NCBI GenBank assembly: GCA_025526995.1
Contig: JAHLKG010000028.1
Span: 310,001 to 374,000 of the forward strand
Origin: Powellomyces hirtus
Taxonomy: Eukaryota; Chytridiomycota; Chytridiomycetes; Spizellomycetales; Powellomycetaceae
Reading direction: 5' to 3'
Length of the DNA: 64,000 nucleotides
Part shown: piece after piece, positions 1-12,545 of the stretch
Layout: each line of letters starts with the position of its first letter
Position numbering within the stretch: position 1 is the stretch's first letter
The notes under the pieces: model-generated
What the model saw: only the letters and a program-made list of their open reading frames with translations
Told to the model about the DNA's origin: nothing
The model's database searches: none
Position numbers and translations under genes: made by a program

Positions 1-3000
1 ACATGGGTCACCGGCCGCCGCGCAACGCAGGAAGACCAAATCGCACGCAGCGCCCAGCTTTCCATCGAACCCCGATTCGGTGGATATCGCGACACTGGCC
101 GTCGTGACTTTGCTCAAGGATGTGGCGCATGTGCCGAGTATGGCGTTCGTGAAGGATGGAACCATGTTGGCCGTCGCGGCCAATAGGGCCGAGAATGCGG
201 AGGTAAAGTTAATTTGAACAAAGGAGGAAGATATGATGACAGACGCGCGAACACGACCGTCAGAGAAAGAAATTTCTGCTACGACACGAGACGGCGGAAT
301 ATGGTTGTTGAGCCGTCTTCCCTCCTCAATCTTTTTCTTGCACATGCATAGGTGCTAATCTACGACTGGCGAAAGCTCGACATTTGCGGATCCGACACCG
401 CTCACCCCGTTGCGCGCGCATTCTGCTCCACACAGGTAGAAATTGCCCTCTCCTCCAATGCTCTTCACCCCTCGCCGCTCTAATTATTCTCCCTCCCTCA
501 AACTCACAGCTCTTCGCCATTGTCGGCTCCCCTTGGTCGCGGCGCGAATTCATTACCGCCGGGATCAACCATCTGTCATTCTGGACGCTCGACGTTCCGC
601 TTCTCTCCGGCGCTTGCACGCTGACCAAGCGCGACCCGGTGCTCAAAGATGACGGCACAAGTCCTGTGAATGGCACCAGCGGCACGAGTAGAGCGAGTAT
701 AAAGAGGATGTCGGACTTGCCCGGCGCACTGGTCCCGACCATTCTGTGTGCGACGTACACTAAACATAGAGTTTTGGCCACGGGGGCGGTCAATGGGGAC
801 ATCACATTTTGGAAGGGAGACAAGGCGGATGTCACTTGTAAGGCTATTCACAAGGTACTTGCCTGTCCTCGACCACCGCGACCCTGTCCACGTAACAATT
901 TCCATAATATCCGAAGGAAATATAACCTCACATTGTTTGGCCTTTTCTAGGGCTCCGTCATATCCATGACTCCCTTGCCGCTGCACAGTCTTTCATTCCT
1001 CTCGGGTGGGAGCGACTCGCGCATCCTCATCTGGAACGACTCGCACCAGCCCGTATCGGAACTCAAATTCGACGACGCTGTAGCGATCCGGTCTCTGGAC
1101 GCCGGTGTGCTGGGCGGGTCGTGGCTCGGCTGGGGGGACGCCCTCAAACGGCGCGCCAGCCGCGCATTTGGATTGGGCGGGGTGGTACCGATTGACACCG
1201 GCAGGTTCAAGAAAGATGAAGGAAATATGGAGTCGCCGCGACGAAGCTCAAGACGACCGAGCAAGCCGTTGGCGAAGAATAAGGCGCTCAATGCGGATGC
1301 GAGGGTGTGTGTTGGCACCGGTGATGGATCGATATGGTATGTCGAGATCAAAGTTGATGGGAGGGCAACGAAGGCGCTCGTTCAAGAGGTATGTGCTTAT
1401 AGAAGGGTCACTTGCGTCACACCTGCCCTCTCCTGGTTCGCATCCGCTTCGTACACGTACACCATGTTAGAGTACACACTTTCGTTGTTGTCCTAACTTC
1501 CTTCTTTGTTGATCCCTCCTAGTCCCATGCAGCCACGACAAATTCCCAGCTGTGGGGTCTGGCCCCGCACCCGCGCAACCCCGCGCTGCTTCTCACAGCT
1601 GGTAGCGATGGCTTTGTTCGTCTGTGGAACACCGAGTCCCATAGCCTGGTACGACACAAAGGAGTGTCCACCGCATTAGAACGTTTTCCCCTCCCCCTCT
1701 CCTCTGCCCCGACACTCATTTGCATTTGCGTCCATTTATTGGTTTCGGTTTTTTTCTTTCTCCCCCCAGATGTCCAAACGGCAACTCGGATCCAAGCTCA
1801 GATGCTGCAATTGGGACGCAGTAGGGAAACACGTTGCAGTCGGAACTGACGATGGAACGGTAAGAGGGCGCTCACTGTCTACCCACTCGCCACTCACCTC
1901 CCCAGCCACCCCGTTCTATCCTCAGTCTCACACTCCCTCATGTCTCCCCATAGGTCCACATCCTCACCCCCGAAATTCAGGGTACAGTCGCCGTAATCTC
2001 GCAACGTCGGGACACCATCCACGACGTCAAATACTCACCCAACAACAAACATCTTGCGGTCGCGACCCACGAGTCCGTCATCGACGTATACCTAGTCGAC
2101 GGCGCTGACCAACCGTATCAGCGGATCATGTGCTGTAGAGGCCATTCTAGCTATGTCCTGACCGTTGATTGGTCAAGAGACTCGTTGAGGTTGCAGTCCA
2201 ATAGCGGGAATAGCGAGATCATGTTTTGTATGTGGATAGATTTGAGAGTTCACAAAGCCCTTTCCCCGCTCTTACTCTCACATTCGCTAAAATATTTGTT
2301 CTTTTTCCATCTTTGTTATTTCATCTTAGGGACAATGACAACACACCCGCCCCCGCCGCCCATGCTCTTCGCCGACGTCGAGTGGGCCACCACCACGTGT
2401 CCGCTCTCGTGGGCCTCCAAGGGTTGCTACAACCACGGCGTCAAAGCCATCAACGAGCGCCTCGGTGGGATGGAACCCGCCATGCGCAACAACTGGCTAA
2501 GAAAGTTGCTCGCGTCCCATGAACATCGCGCCGCCTTGTTTGAGACGAATGGGTGTGTTCTGGGGCTAAGAGATGTAAGTTGAGGGAGTTTGGAGGTCAG
2601 AAAAGGGAGGGGGAGGGAAAGGGCGGAGGAATCGATTAGTGGAGCTAATAGTGATCTCTCATTGTTTTGATACTAGGTTACCTGCACCGCCCGCGGGATC
2701 CCCGCCGACCGATCATCTCCCCACCCGCTCCTCCTCTTGGGGACTCATCGGGGCGACATCCACATGCTGCGGTATCCGGCTTTCCAAGAAGGGGTAAGTC
2801 AAACTGGCAGTCAAACATCACAAACGCCTGTGAAATACCTGACATTCTGTTTTGTTCGGATCGTAGGCCCCTGCTTACACATGGACACCGCACGTCGGCC
2901 CCGTCGGTCGCATCGCATTCTCGTGCGACGCCCGTCATGTCTATTCGGTGGGTGCGCGGGACGGGTGTTTGGTCCAGGTAAGCATAGCAAAGCAACACGC

Positions 3001-3200
3001 AACCACACATGGCATGGAGTTTGACCCTTCTTTCCAATCTTTCTCGTTCCCTTCGACTTGCCCCCTCCCCCTTTTACTCTATCTTTGTTTCCACCTCGCC
3101 GCGCCAGCACAAAATGCTTGACGCCGCCGTCGAAATGCGATCCGTGCGTCCCATCGAAGCTGAACTGTGGAACACAAAGAGTTTGGCGAATCTGCTATAA
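1..3200 (+). CDS. EMAP/EML-like WD40-repeat protein, 5' end outside window
   Basis: C-terminal part of a microtubule-binding WD40 protein of the EMAP/EML family. Eleven exons can be joined in frame: 1-202, 352-435, 510-854, 951-1388, 1523-1648, 1770-1859, 1954-2227, 2330-2574, 2677-2793, 2867-2977 and 3108-3200 (TAA). All introns are GT-AG. WD signatures recur, for example TAGSDGFVRLWNTE and SGGSDSRILIWND. The family-typical stretches VDWSRDS..LQSNSG.. and DVEWATTTC are in exons 7 and 8. The gene starts upstream of base 1, so the N-terminal HELP region is not seen. Family members bind microtubules and are conserved in flagellated eukaryotes; a role in flagella here is inference. A low-complexity basic insertion (residues encoded around 1200-1290) separates two WD blocks. 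The family call is firm; the paralogue is not. Confidence 0.87.
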
Positions 3201-3383
3201 CCAAACCTGATGCCCTGCGAGCCCACAACAACCTCCCACGCTCTATCTGTCACATTCCGCCTATACCCATGTGTTGTGTTTCATTTGTAAATAGTATTAA
3301 AGTCTGTACAATGATGCTCGTGTGGATGGGTACCGAATGCGCTATATCCTCACTGCATGGCCTTGAGTAGCGTGCCTTTCGCT

Positions 3384-6120
3384 CTAGCTCCCTTCTTGCG
3401 CCGCAAATTGAATCACCTCGATCCAATGGCTATGAAACACCGAAAAAGAGATGGATTAAGCCCATGCCTGAAAACGCCAGCAAACAAGGGCGCGGGGGGG
3501 GGGGGGTGTCATGGGTATGAGCCACGCTCTCTACCTTGCAACCGCAGCACCATCAGCCTTTAAGAGCAACTGTCGTCTAGGCACATCCGTAACAACCACA
3601 AACACCAAGTCCTTCTCCGCCAGCTGTACACCGGGCGCGTCCGGTGCCACCGCAACATGTCCCCCAGCCAACGCGACCACACTACGGGGCCGTTGTTGCT
3701 GCTGGTGCTCCTGCTGTTGTCGAGGATCCTTCTGACTTTCACTCCTCAGCTGCGGTGGAGAATCGAATATCCACAAAAACCCACTGTCGATGACACACCA
3801 CCGTTTGGTCCACGTGTCGACAATATCGTCATGGAGTAGTAGGAAGCCCGAAAAAAAGGATAGGTTGATAGACGATGTGCGAGGTGGGACTGAGGCAGTG
3901 GAAGTGGAGAGCGACCCGGAGGAAGACCCCAACGACCCTGTGGACGTTGTGCGGTGGATGTAAGGTGAGAGGAGCGACGGCGCTGAAGCTATTGAGCCGG
4001 TGGAAGCGGTCCGCATGTAGGGTGAGAACAGTGGTGGTGCGGACGTCGGGCCATTGCTGCTGCTACTGGTGGTCGTTGGGGTGGTGGTAGCATCGTAGGT
4101 TATCGGGACGGGGCTAGTGTCTAGCGGGGCAGAGAGGATTTTGAATGGCGGTGCGGGGGGAAGCGGACGAGCAGGTGGTGTGTCCAGTCGCGGGGGTGGC
4201 AAGAGAAAAGCCTCCCGATCGGGCTCACTTCCCAAAATAGAGGCCGCCTGTACTTCGAGTGATGTGACTGGGGACGGCAATTTACCGTTGGGCACGCGGG
4301 TGGCGGTAGGACTCACCGTCAGTACCGGGTCGACATTGAAGTCTGAGTCGTCGATGTCGTCATCAAACTGTTTGGGGGTGCGACGGCGGACCACTATCGG
4401 GGAGGCGGGTTTGCTGCGCGGTCGGAAGGCGCCCGAGGACACAATGATGTCTTCCAGGAATCCGCGGGTGACTGACCTGACGTCCGGGAGGGAGATGTCG
4501 GGCAGCTCGCGGGTGATTTCCGTTGGTGTGGGATACGGATCTTCGGAGTCTGCTATGGACGGTGAAGGAGGAGCCGGCGTGTCGCGATCATCCCGAGGGA
4601 TCATTTCCAGAGGTTCGACGCTCCGGGGCGGTTGTGACGTTCCGAGATTGACACCACGGTCCGAGTCATGTTCATCTAGTACAGAAGAGGGAGGCTGTGG
4701 TGGGGCAGAGTCTTTCATCGGTTCGGGCGCAATTTGCACTTCCGGCACCGTGCTCGGCACTGTGTCGTTCGCAAACTGGGTAAATTTCCTCCCGGTTGAA
4801 TCCATGGCATCATTCGACCCTGATCGCGACCGTAGCTGTTTCTTGGGCAGCCTCATCGCAGAGAAGAACGTGTTGGCTGCGTTTTTCACGCTGCGGGCGG
4901 TCAAATGCGGCGATCCGCGGATGCTGAACCCGTCACCTTCCGAACCCTGTTCCAGCGATTCGCTCGACAAGCGCGGCTCGGCATTCGTGGTGCCGCTCGC
5001 GAAGCTGGTTTTCGAGTCCATGGAGTCAGTGCTTTTGACCCGGGCCATGGTTTTCGGGAAAACCCCTATTGATGATGTGGTTGTGTGCTCATCCATTTCC
5101 GCAGCCACGAACCGCTGGAACGTCAGCCGGGAAGCTTTCCCCGATCCCGTCGTGCACAATCTTACAAACGCGTTGCTGTCAGCAACGGCGTCAATGGCGT
5201 CAATTTGAGCACTCATGGGTCCTTGGGCGCGGTCGTGCTCGCCGGCCGACAGGTCGACCTGCATGTCGGTCAGGGTGCGCATGCAATACCGGGCCAGATC
5301 GATGCGAGCTGTTTCTGCTTCTTGGAGGAGATTGGCAAACTCGGCAACTTGATCTTCTAGCGCTTCTTGAGCCGCTTGGTGCCGCGCGATCGCACCCTTC
5401 AGTTCCGATTCGGCCTTGTCTTTTTCCACTTTCGCGGAAGCGAGGCGTTCCTGCGCTTTGGTGGTAGTGGTGAAGTTGGTCGTGCTCCCTCCTTGAATGC
5501 TGGTCGCGCTCATGCCGCCGACAGCACCGACAAGGTTCGCCACATCTCTGCACCGACTAGCATACACATTCGCGGCTTTCTGCACGGCCGCCGACTCCTT
5601 ATCCAGCGTTTTGGTCGCTTTGCTACAAGCGCTGTCCATCCGTTTCTTGAGCGCTTTGAGGGAGAGACAGAGCGCATGTAGCGGCGGTTCGAGCTCGGAC
5701 CGGATGCTGCCAGCGAGTTGCGAATGAGACGTTACGCTCTGGTGCCCGTGTTGAGCGACTAGTGCACCGACGCTTTGCATCGTGCTATTGGAAACACGGC
5801 GCAAGTTGCGTGAGTTTCCGCATCTCCACGACCGTCACTGAACCCGTCCTTTGGCGAGACTCCCACCTCCCTTACCCACTATCAGAATTGAGGCCGTGAT
5901 GCCGTAGCATGTTGGCCATCCCTTTGGCGTACTCCTCCTCCAACGTAGCTCTGGAACAACCAGCAAGTTCAAAGAAATTCAATTTGGGCCGACTCCAGGG
6001 GTAGCAAAGCTTGGCGCTCCCAATCTCCATTTTTTTCCTGCTTTGTGATTACCTTGCAGACATCATATCCACCATTTCCTTCGTACATGCAATCCCCTGC
6101 GCGAGCTTCGCGCTCAACAT
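3384..6120 (-). CDS. F-BAR domain protein with C-terminal PH domain
   Basis: Membrane-curving adaptor linking the plasma membrane to actin or cytokinesis. Exons on the minus strand are 6120-6053, 5950-5876, 5784-3535 and 3429-3384, giving about 812 aa. The first exons encode an FCH-type start with ACTKEMVDMMSAR joined to ATLEEEYAKGMANML, the classic 'E.E.YAK' helix. The next 200 residues are coiled-coil F-BAR helices. A long Ser/Pro-rich linker follows. The last 110 residues form a PH domain (SGFLLLHDD...TKRWCVID...), whose closing helix with the conserved Trp (HWIEVIQFAAQ) is in the small last exon. Reading frame is kept across all three proposed introns. The ATG at 6120 is the first usable start seen, but F-BAR domains usually have some residues before this point, so a further 5' exon is possible. 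A run of 13 G sits in the last intron. Confidence 0.83.
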
Positions 6121-7045
6121 TGCACATCCCCTGTTGTCCTCTCCCTGTGAACACAAACGCGCACCCACATCATCAGCTTTTGGACATTTAGTCCTAGAAA
6201 GAACGGGATTTCTTCTCGGCCGATCAAATCCTTACCCAAAAATGATCACGGAATCGCACCGGAGCTGCCACTGTCATGGCGGTGACGGCTGGGAGCACAG
6301 AAAATGTGTCGGGGTTCACAAACCGTGAAACGAACGATACCGTCAAGAACAGAAGAAGTCATGGAATGAATGGAGCATGAAATAATGAATCCGCCGGAAG
6401 GCCAAGAAGCCCTGATACTATTTTGGTCACATGAGCCTGTGTGAACTCTTTTGACACCCCAAAGTTTTAGTGGATTCTACCTTTCTAAATACTCATTCCA
6501 CGCTTGACACTTTTCCATTTGATGATTTACAACTTTGGTGGATTGGATTCATGATTGACTTTGGGCGTGGCATTGGTAATGACCGGATCATCATGCTTCC
6601 CAAGGTGGGTACCTCAGCCTCAGTATCTTCGGCATTAGCGGTCCTTTTCGGCTGAAATTCCGTCCGTTGTGTTCAAGGTGTTCGGTAAATTGTCAGTTAC
6701 CAGACCACTTGCTCGAGGATGATGGATTATTGATCATATTGTGGTTGTATTGCTGCAGCTGCGACTATTATTGAGGGCATTTGTGACGATAACTTTGGCC
6801 ATGCTGGCCCCGTTTTCCGCCAATTCCCAAAATGCCAAGGGGAAGGGCATTGCTGATTATCTGAGAAGGACCTGTACATGCTTTCTAGCCGGTGGGTTTG
6901 CAAGAATGTAAATGTGCGAGAGAAACAACAGGAGCAGCGGAACAAAGTCGCGTGTCGTCGCACGAGACTAGAACTGTTTCCCTCGCTCGAAGCCCATTTG
7001 CAGAGAGCTGCGAAAAAGAGTATTTTCAAGGCCTTCCACCACACC
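6121..7045. other. Divergent intergenic region
   Basis: Separates the divergent F-BAR/PH and F-box genes, so it should hold both promoters. It may also contain an unrecognised first exon of the F-BAR gene. An in-frame ATG at 6878 would lengthen the F-box protein by 56 residues that show no domain. No RNA gene or repeat was recognised. Confidence 0.4.
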
Positions 7046-8494
7046 ATGGACCTGCCAGAGATTGCCGTCAAAGTTTTCCAATATCTCGAACCGGTCGCCT
7101 TATCACGTTGCGAGCGCGCCTGTCGAGCCTGGCACGCCTGTCTTGCTGCCAACACGAATGCCGTCTGGGTGAGAGCCGCCGCCGATCTCTCGCCCGAACC
7201 CGGAATGTTGCCCGCGCGGCGGGCATGGGAGACGTGGAAGGACGTGGTGCGACTGAAACACTGCTGGGGCCGGACGCTACCGAAGATGGCTGCCGAGTCT
7301 CGCGACCGGCGCGGGGAGCTTGACGTGAGAAACGCTCCGACCGTAGTGGATGGGATACGGTGGAGTGGTGCGGGAGAAGGAGGAGAAGATGGCGAGAAGG
7401 TATCAGCGGATGGGAGGAACCGAGTGACGGTGATGGACTCGTACAGTGCGGGATCGTTTCGGGACTGCATCCAAACCCAACAAATTGGTCCCAATGTGGT
7501 GTTCACGGTGATGGGGGTGCGAGACGTGCGAGCCATCGACATCCGCACGTCCTCCGAAAAGACACTTTCGGTTGCACTACCCGTCGCCGCCTGCCACCGC
7601 GAGCCTCCGCGGCTTCAACGGGTGTTTCTATCCGACATGGTCCCGCTGCACGAAGGAATGGGGTGGATGAGTTTCTGGGACGCGCAGACGTTGCAGCAGA
7701 AGGCGCGGTTTCGCGCAATTACTGACGATTACTGCCAAGGCCAGTTGTGCGGGTCGTCGTATGCGTGCTTTAACCCGCGCTGGTCGGATGATGGAGATGA
7801 GGAGGTCGATGCGCGGCGGACGGTGCGGATGTGGATGTTGGAGGATCCGCAATGCCCGCGCGTGGCGTGGAACGCTCAACTTCCATCCCATGTTGTTGAC
7901 GTGGCGCAGAATGGCAGTGTGGTGGCCTGTGCGTTTGGGAGCTTGCTGGACTTGGCGGAAAGCGAAGACGACGAGGATTCCGAGGACGATGAGCACCACC
8001 TCTTTGGGTTAGAATTCCGATCGGCCCGCACCGGCAACCTCATTCGTCCCGTTCCCGATCTGACGGGCGTTCAGGACATCATCTTCCTCACCATGACCCG
8101 CTTCCACTGCCTGGTGGTGCGGGCCCCAAACGACGGACAAGTCGTCACCATTGTCGACCTCGCCACGGCCAAGGTCGTGCACGAAATCGATCTCAAATTG
8201 AGTTTCACCCGCACGTACGGCGGCTTGCATGTCAGCGACGACGAGACGATGCTTATCCTGTGGTCCAGTTCCAACCAATTGGCGTGTCTGGATTTGTTGC
8301 GAGGCACGTGGTCCCTCCATCAACGAACGGTGGATGATGAGTTGTTTGACAAGTGGGCGTATGGCGTGTGGGTGGCGGTGGAGAAAGACCGGAGAGGTGC
8401 GCAAGAGAGTGATTCGGATGTGCAGCGCTACAGTGTTGTCTGGAAATGCATTGGCGGCATTGATCCCGCCAAGCGGCCTCACGCTGTTTTGTAA
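7046..8494 (+). CDS. F-box protein with long uncharacterised C-terminal region
   Basis: Likely substrate-recognition subunit of an SCF ubiquitin ligase. The proposed protein is 482 aa in a single exon. Residues 1-45 match an F-box: MDLPEIAVKVFQYLEP, then LSRCERACRAWHACL and a closing VW. F-boxes bind Skp1. The remainder has no motif I can name. It contains several 'WSS..LACLDL..' and 'DLATAKVVHEIDL' strands of the kind found in beta-propellers, so a degenerate propeller is possible, and an acidic stretch of D, E and S around residues 306-319. I chose the ATG at 7046 because it sits directly before the F-box and has CACC before it; an in-frame ATG lies at 6878. It is intronless, unlike most neighbours. 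The substrate cannot be inferred. Confidence 0.75.
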   Translation: MDLPEIAVKVFQYLEPVALSRCERACRAWHACLAANTNAVWVRAAADLSPEPGMLPARRAWETWKDVVRLKHCWGRTLPKMAAESRDRRGELDVRNAPTVVDGIRWSGAGEGGEDGEKVSADGRNRVTVMDSYSAGSFRDCIQTQQIGPNVVFTVMGVRDVRAIDIRTSSEKTLSVALPVAACHREPPRLQRVFLSDMVPLHEGMGWMSFWDAQTLQQKARFRAITDDYCQGQLCGSSYACFNPRWSDDGDEEVDARRTVRMWMLEDPQCPRVAWNAQLPSHVVDVAQNGSVVACAFGSLLDLAESEDDEDSEDDEHHLFGLEFRSARTGNLIRPVPDLTGVQDIIFLTMTRFHCLVVRAPNDGQVVTIVDLATAKVVHEIDLKLSFTRTYGGLHVSDDETMLILWSSSNQLACLDLLRGTWSLHQRTVDDELFDKWAYGVWVAVEKDRRGAQESDSDVQRYSVVWKCIGGIDPAKRPHAVL

Positions 8495-8881
8495 ATAGTC
8501 CGACATGTATATCTGGTTTTCTTTGCTCAATCATCTATTGCCTCACATGAATATATTTGTTTACAGCTGCCAGACAAGATAGGATCCCCTGTTTTCTCCA
8601 TCTATACGCTGTCTGCTATATTCGGTATATTCGGTATAATATATAGCTTCCCAATTTAGCTTCCCAATTTAAAACAGCTTTCTCCGCGTAGAAGTTGGAA
8701 CCGTCGAATTGACTGTTCCACAGAGAGGTGGGCTGAGGGGGGCGAGCGGAGGTTGTACAAGATAAGATAGCCAGGATCTGACCCAAATATGCAGCCTCGC
8801 ACGAGAGAGAAGCATGTTTGACAAAAAACGATATCTTATTTACAATGTCTTTACAAAAACAAAAAACTCCTTTTTTTTTAT
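8495..8881. other. Convergent 3' intergenic region
   Basis: Lies between the convergent F-box and MFS genes and should contain both 3' UTRs. It is AT-rich, with a run of T near 8870 and short direct repeats such as ATTCGGTAT and TTCCCAATTTA at about 8620-8670. No gene is seen. Confidence 0.4.
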
Positions 8882-10470
8882 CTACAGAACATATTTAGCA
8901 GGCTTGTGTGCCGCCTCGGTCAAATCGACGACCGTCTCCGTGTCCCCCGCGGCGTGAGCCAGGTCCTTGCGATTCAGGCGGGCGTATGTGAGGCGGAGGA
9001 GGATGGCAAGTGCGCAGGTGACGGCCATGCCGACGCAGTTGACGGTATGGGACATTTTGTACGCGGGCTTGTCGTTCTTGTACAGAGCGTAGGATGCGAC
9101 GACGGACCCGAGGTTCCCGACGGAAGAGACGAGCGCGATGGCGGTGGCGGCGCCCGTGGAGGTCTTGAGGTTGTTCGACAGCCAGCCAAAAATGATGGGG
9201 ATAGTGGCAAAGACACCCGCAGTGGCAATCACGCACCCGGCGTATTTGCCGGTTTTGTCGGCAAAGGGCGTCAACGCCAGTACGGCGAACCCGGCGCATC
9301 CGAGCGCGGCGGTGAACACGATGGGCCAGGCGCGTTGGCGGGTTCGGTCCGACAACCACGCGATGGCAACGGTCATGACCGCGCCGGCGGCGTAAGGGCC
9401 AATGGACATTTTCGTTGCATCGAGGGACTTGTAGCCCAGGATGAAGAGGATGGTGGGGAGGAAGAGACCGAGGGCGTTGGCCGCCATGACGGTTCCAAAG
9501 TACATGACGACAAAAGCCCAATTTTTGTAGTCGAGGAAGACGGCGAGGAACTCGGCCTTTTCAATCTTCTTTTCGTTGCGGGCGATGCCGTCGACGCGGA
9601 GACGGGCCGAGGCCAGCTCGCGCTCCGAGTCCGAGAGCCAGGGTCTGCGGGTAATTTTGGTCATCCAGTCGTTGGCGAGCGAGTCCGGAGTGGCGGGGAG
9701 AGCAAAGAAGACCAAAACACCAACCACGATCGTTGGAATACCGGACGTGAGGAACAACCACTGCCAGCCGTAGTAGCCCCCATTTCCATCAATCTGCTGC
9801 ACACCGTACGCCCACGCTGATCCCACGACTCCCGAAACGGTTGTGGCGACGTAGAAACCCGCGATGCGCTGCGCGGCTTCCTGTTTCCGGTACCAAAAGG
9901 TGAGGTAGTAAACGACACCGGGGAAGAAACCAGCTTCCATAGCGCCGAGGAGGAATCGGAGGAGAGTGAAATGCCAGGGTTTGGTGATGAGGACCTGGCA
10001 GGTGGTGACGATTCCCCAGGAGACCATGATGCGAGCGATCCAGGCTGGGGCGGGGACCTTTTTCATCATGAGGTTGGACGGGATTTCAAACACAATGTAG
10101 CCGACAAAGAAGGCGGCGAGGGCGATGGAGAATTGTTCATCGTTGATGCCCGCGGTTCCTTGCAAGTGGTGGTTTTTCTCAATGTTGGCGATTTTGGCGA
10201 ATGAGACGTTGGAGCGGTCAACGATGCTGAGAAAGTAGGCGATGAAGATCATGGGCATGAGACGGATGTCGAGTTTGCGGACCAGTCTGCGTTCGGCCTA
10301 AAAATGTTCGATACATCAAGAGTCAGCCGGGGGATGTTTTCGAGCCATTGCGGAATGATGATGACCCACACACGTACCTCGGAGTAAATGAGTCTTCCTT
10401 CCGAATCAAGGTGCGAAGCTCCATGCACATGTTGATGAAGCTCGATCTGAGCGTCTTTTTTATCCGCCAT
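8882..10470 (-). CDS. MFS transporter, anion:cation symporter (Dal5/allantoate permease-like) family
   Basis: Twelve-helix plasma-membrane carrier of 502 aa, encoded by two exons (10470-10378 and 10297-8882) around an 80-bp intron. Exon 1 encodes the hydrophilic N-terminus starting MADKKDAQIEL. Family marks are LVRKLDIRLMP before helix 1, FLSIVDRSNVSFAK after it, the EIPSNLMMKK loop, and the FLLGAMEAGFFPGVVYYLTF segment typical of fungal ACS carriers. Relatives move nicotinate, pantothenate, biotin-pathway acids, allantoate or phthalate, usually with protons; the substrate here cannot be assigned from sequence. The protein looks complete, with a hydrophilic tail ending in KYVL. Confidence 0.9.
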
Positions 10471-11984
10471 AGTGTGAAGCAAGTATATGAGGGAATGCAA
10501 CGTATAGGTGTGTGGGTAGGTGCGCGGAATTTAAGTGTTCAAGATACGGAGAGACTAGGTAGGGATGGTTGGGGAGAGAGTGTGGGATGTGTGGCTGTAG
10601 ATAACGAGACAAAAAATTGTAGTCCGCCCTTTTATAAGAAAGTTTTCCATCCCACCGCCCCATCAATCTCTCCTCCTCTCATTCCTAAAACTCTAAACAA
10701 TCACTCATGTTTGGGTCTAAGCTCGATGGAAAGACGGGGTGGGATCCAGCGAACCACAAGGAAATCGGTCACACGGGGCGCATCGACATTTAGCCGAACG
10801 AAAACCAACGGCTATGGTACTGCAGCGAACGGCGGAGAATGGCGGAGAGATGCGTTGCCCGCAACCCGATATTATATTTACAAGTCCCAGACTCGAGTGA
10901 GTGAGTGAGCGCTTGGGCGGGGTGTGTAAAGTGAGATTGTGTGCAGTGGGTGGGTGTGTGTGGTGTGTCTAAACAAGCCCAAGGCGGGCCTCTGAGCGCC
11001 AGATCTCACGGTACACAATGGGCGGAATGCTTCACATCAAGGTGTTGGGTTGTGGGTTGAGGTAAGGTGTGACAGAATTTGCGCCTCCCGGTTTTGCAAA
11101 CGGGAGACTGGGGAGCGGCATGTCGAGGTCACAAGTGCCAGATATTATTACTAGTCCCAGGGGAGAACGGAGAGAAAGTGAGCCACACTTCCCAGCGGTA
11201 ATGTCGCGAGTTTATTGTAAGGTGCGCTTGGTAAGGGCGGGCAAAGTGGACGAGACATTGTTTTGCGCCAGCCGCTCACCCTCCGTTTGGCCGTGTTTGC
11301 TCGCGTGACGAAGCTCCCCGCCTGACCCTTCCAATGTTGGCACAAAATGTTATTGAAACATCAGTGCGCGCGATGTGGGTGAGCCGCCCGTACGCATTGT
11401 GGACACGCTTGCCTGTACGCAGTCCGTGGCCGGCCACCACCCAACAAGCCAAGGAACTCACGCTCGGAGTGGTGTTCCAGAAACGCGACTTCTCCTACAC
11501 ACGCCACACCCAACGACGCGTTAGAACACCCCGCGTGACCACTTTAACCTTTACCGTGATATCGATAGAGTTGAAGTGATGACACACAACTTTTGATGAA
11601 TGCGCGCCCTGGTGAGGGTCGCGTGACGGAGGCGAAATAGAATCACGTTTCGGTTGGGTTGCGGAGAGGCACGGTAGGAGATGGACTTTGTTTGAGCGGG
11701 GTTTTATAGCGAGAGTGCGCCGCGCAGGGGAGGAGATGCATTATCGCCACTTGGCATTGATTACTGGCATTGGGGTTTTCAAGTTAGTCATTTGGGTTCT
11801 CACCCGCCGTCATAGGTACATAGATTCACGTTCTGATGCGTTTAGTGAAGCCACCAATGTTCGCTTTGGCAAGTTGACATGCACCACTTTCTCACTGAAA
11901 TAGATGTGATAATAGCATGGGCACGCAAGGACCGTGCATTGTTTTCATATAGATATAGGTGTGACAATTGGCTGCTCATCATCA
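10471..11984. other. Intergenic region without recognisable gene
   Basis: Upstream of the MFS gene and before tRNA-Val. Only short ORFs without conserved motifs occur. GT-rich runs lie near 10900-10970. I see no repeat family or RNA gene in it. Confidence 0.4.
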
Positions 11985-12057
11985 GCTCGAGTAGTCTAGT
12001 GGTTATGATGTCTGCTTTACACGCAGAAGGTCCTCGGTTCAAACCCGAGCTTGAGCA
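11985..12057 (+). tRNA. tRNA-Val(TAC)
   Basis: 73 nt folding as a standard cloverleaf. Acceptor GCTCGAG pairs with CTTGAGC with one G-U pair, followed by discriminator A. The anticodon stem TCTGC/GCAGA holds loop TTTACAC, so the anticodon is TAC (reads GTA). The T arm contains GGTTCAAACC. No intron. A near-identical copy lies at 21853-21925 on the other strand. Confidence 0.95.
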
Positions 12058-12488
12058 TTCACTATTTTTCCACCACCTCCTATCCCATCCGTTTTTTTGT
12101 TTCTTCGCATCCTGCGAAGTACCCCTGACGTACATCGAACGTAAAGACGTGGATGCACACCTATTATTGAGTGGTAAAAACAAAATGCATTGGCTAAACA
12201 GCTTTATGAACTAGAGTATACCAACAAACACAAAACGTCGTATATGTAAAAAAGCAAAAAGAAGAACAACATGGGGGAGGGGACAAGGGAAAAACAGTCA
12301 AGAAAACAACAGAACGCCACAAGAATATAAAAACAGTGAAAAAAAAACAAGCACAAAAGTAAAGCCATCGAAGGAAGAGCCGGGCAATCGAAATCAAAGT
12401 GGAGCACGGGGGGAGCCAAGTAGTGATATAGCACGGCGGGGGTGAGAGGGTATGTAACAACGGGAAGACGGCGGGAAAGGATGGGGGC

Positions 12489-12515
12489 GGGGGGGGGGGG
12501 GGGGGGGGGGGGGGG
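12489..12515. repeat. 27-nt homopolymeric G tract
   Basis: Uninterrupted G run (C run on the transcribed strand) about 30 bp downstream of the stop codon of the FHA-RING gene, so probably in its 3' UTR. The length is likely to be unstable and also hard to sequence. The rest of 12058-12545 has no gene. Confidence 0.9.
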
Positions 12516-12545
12516 AGATGAGCATGATGCAAATGACGGCAAATG

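Noticed and set aside
4117..5208. 363-codon plus-strand ORF
   Set aside because: It is antisense to the F-BAR/PH coding exon, whose domains are clear; the Ser/Gly-rich product is a shadow.
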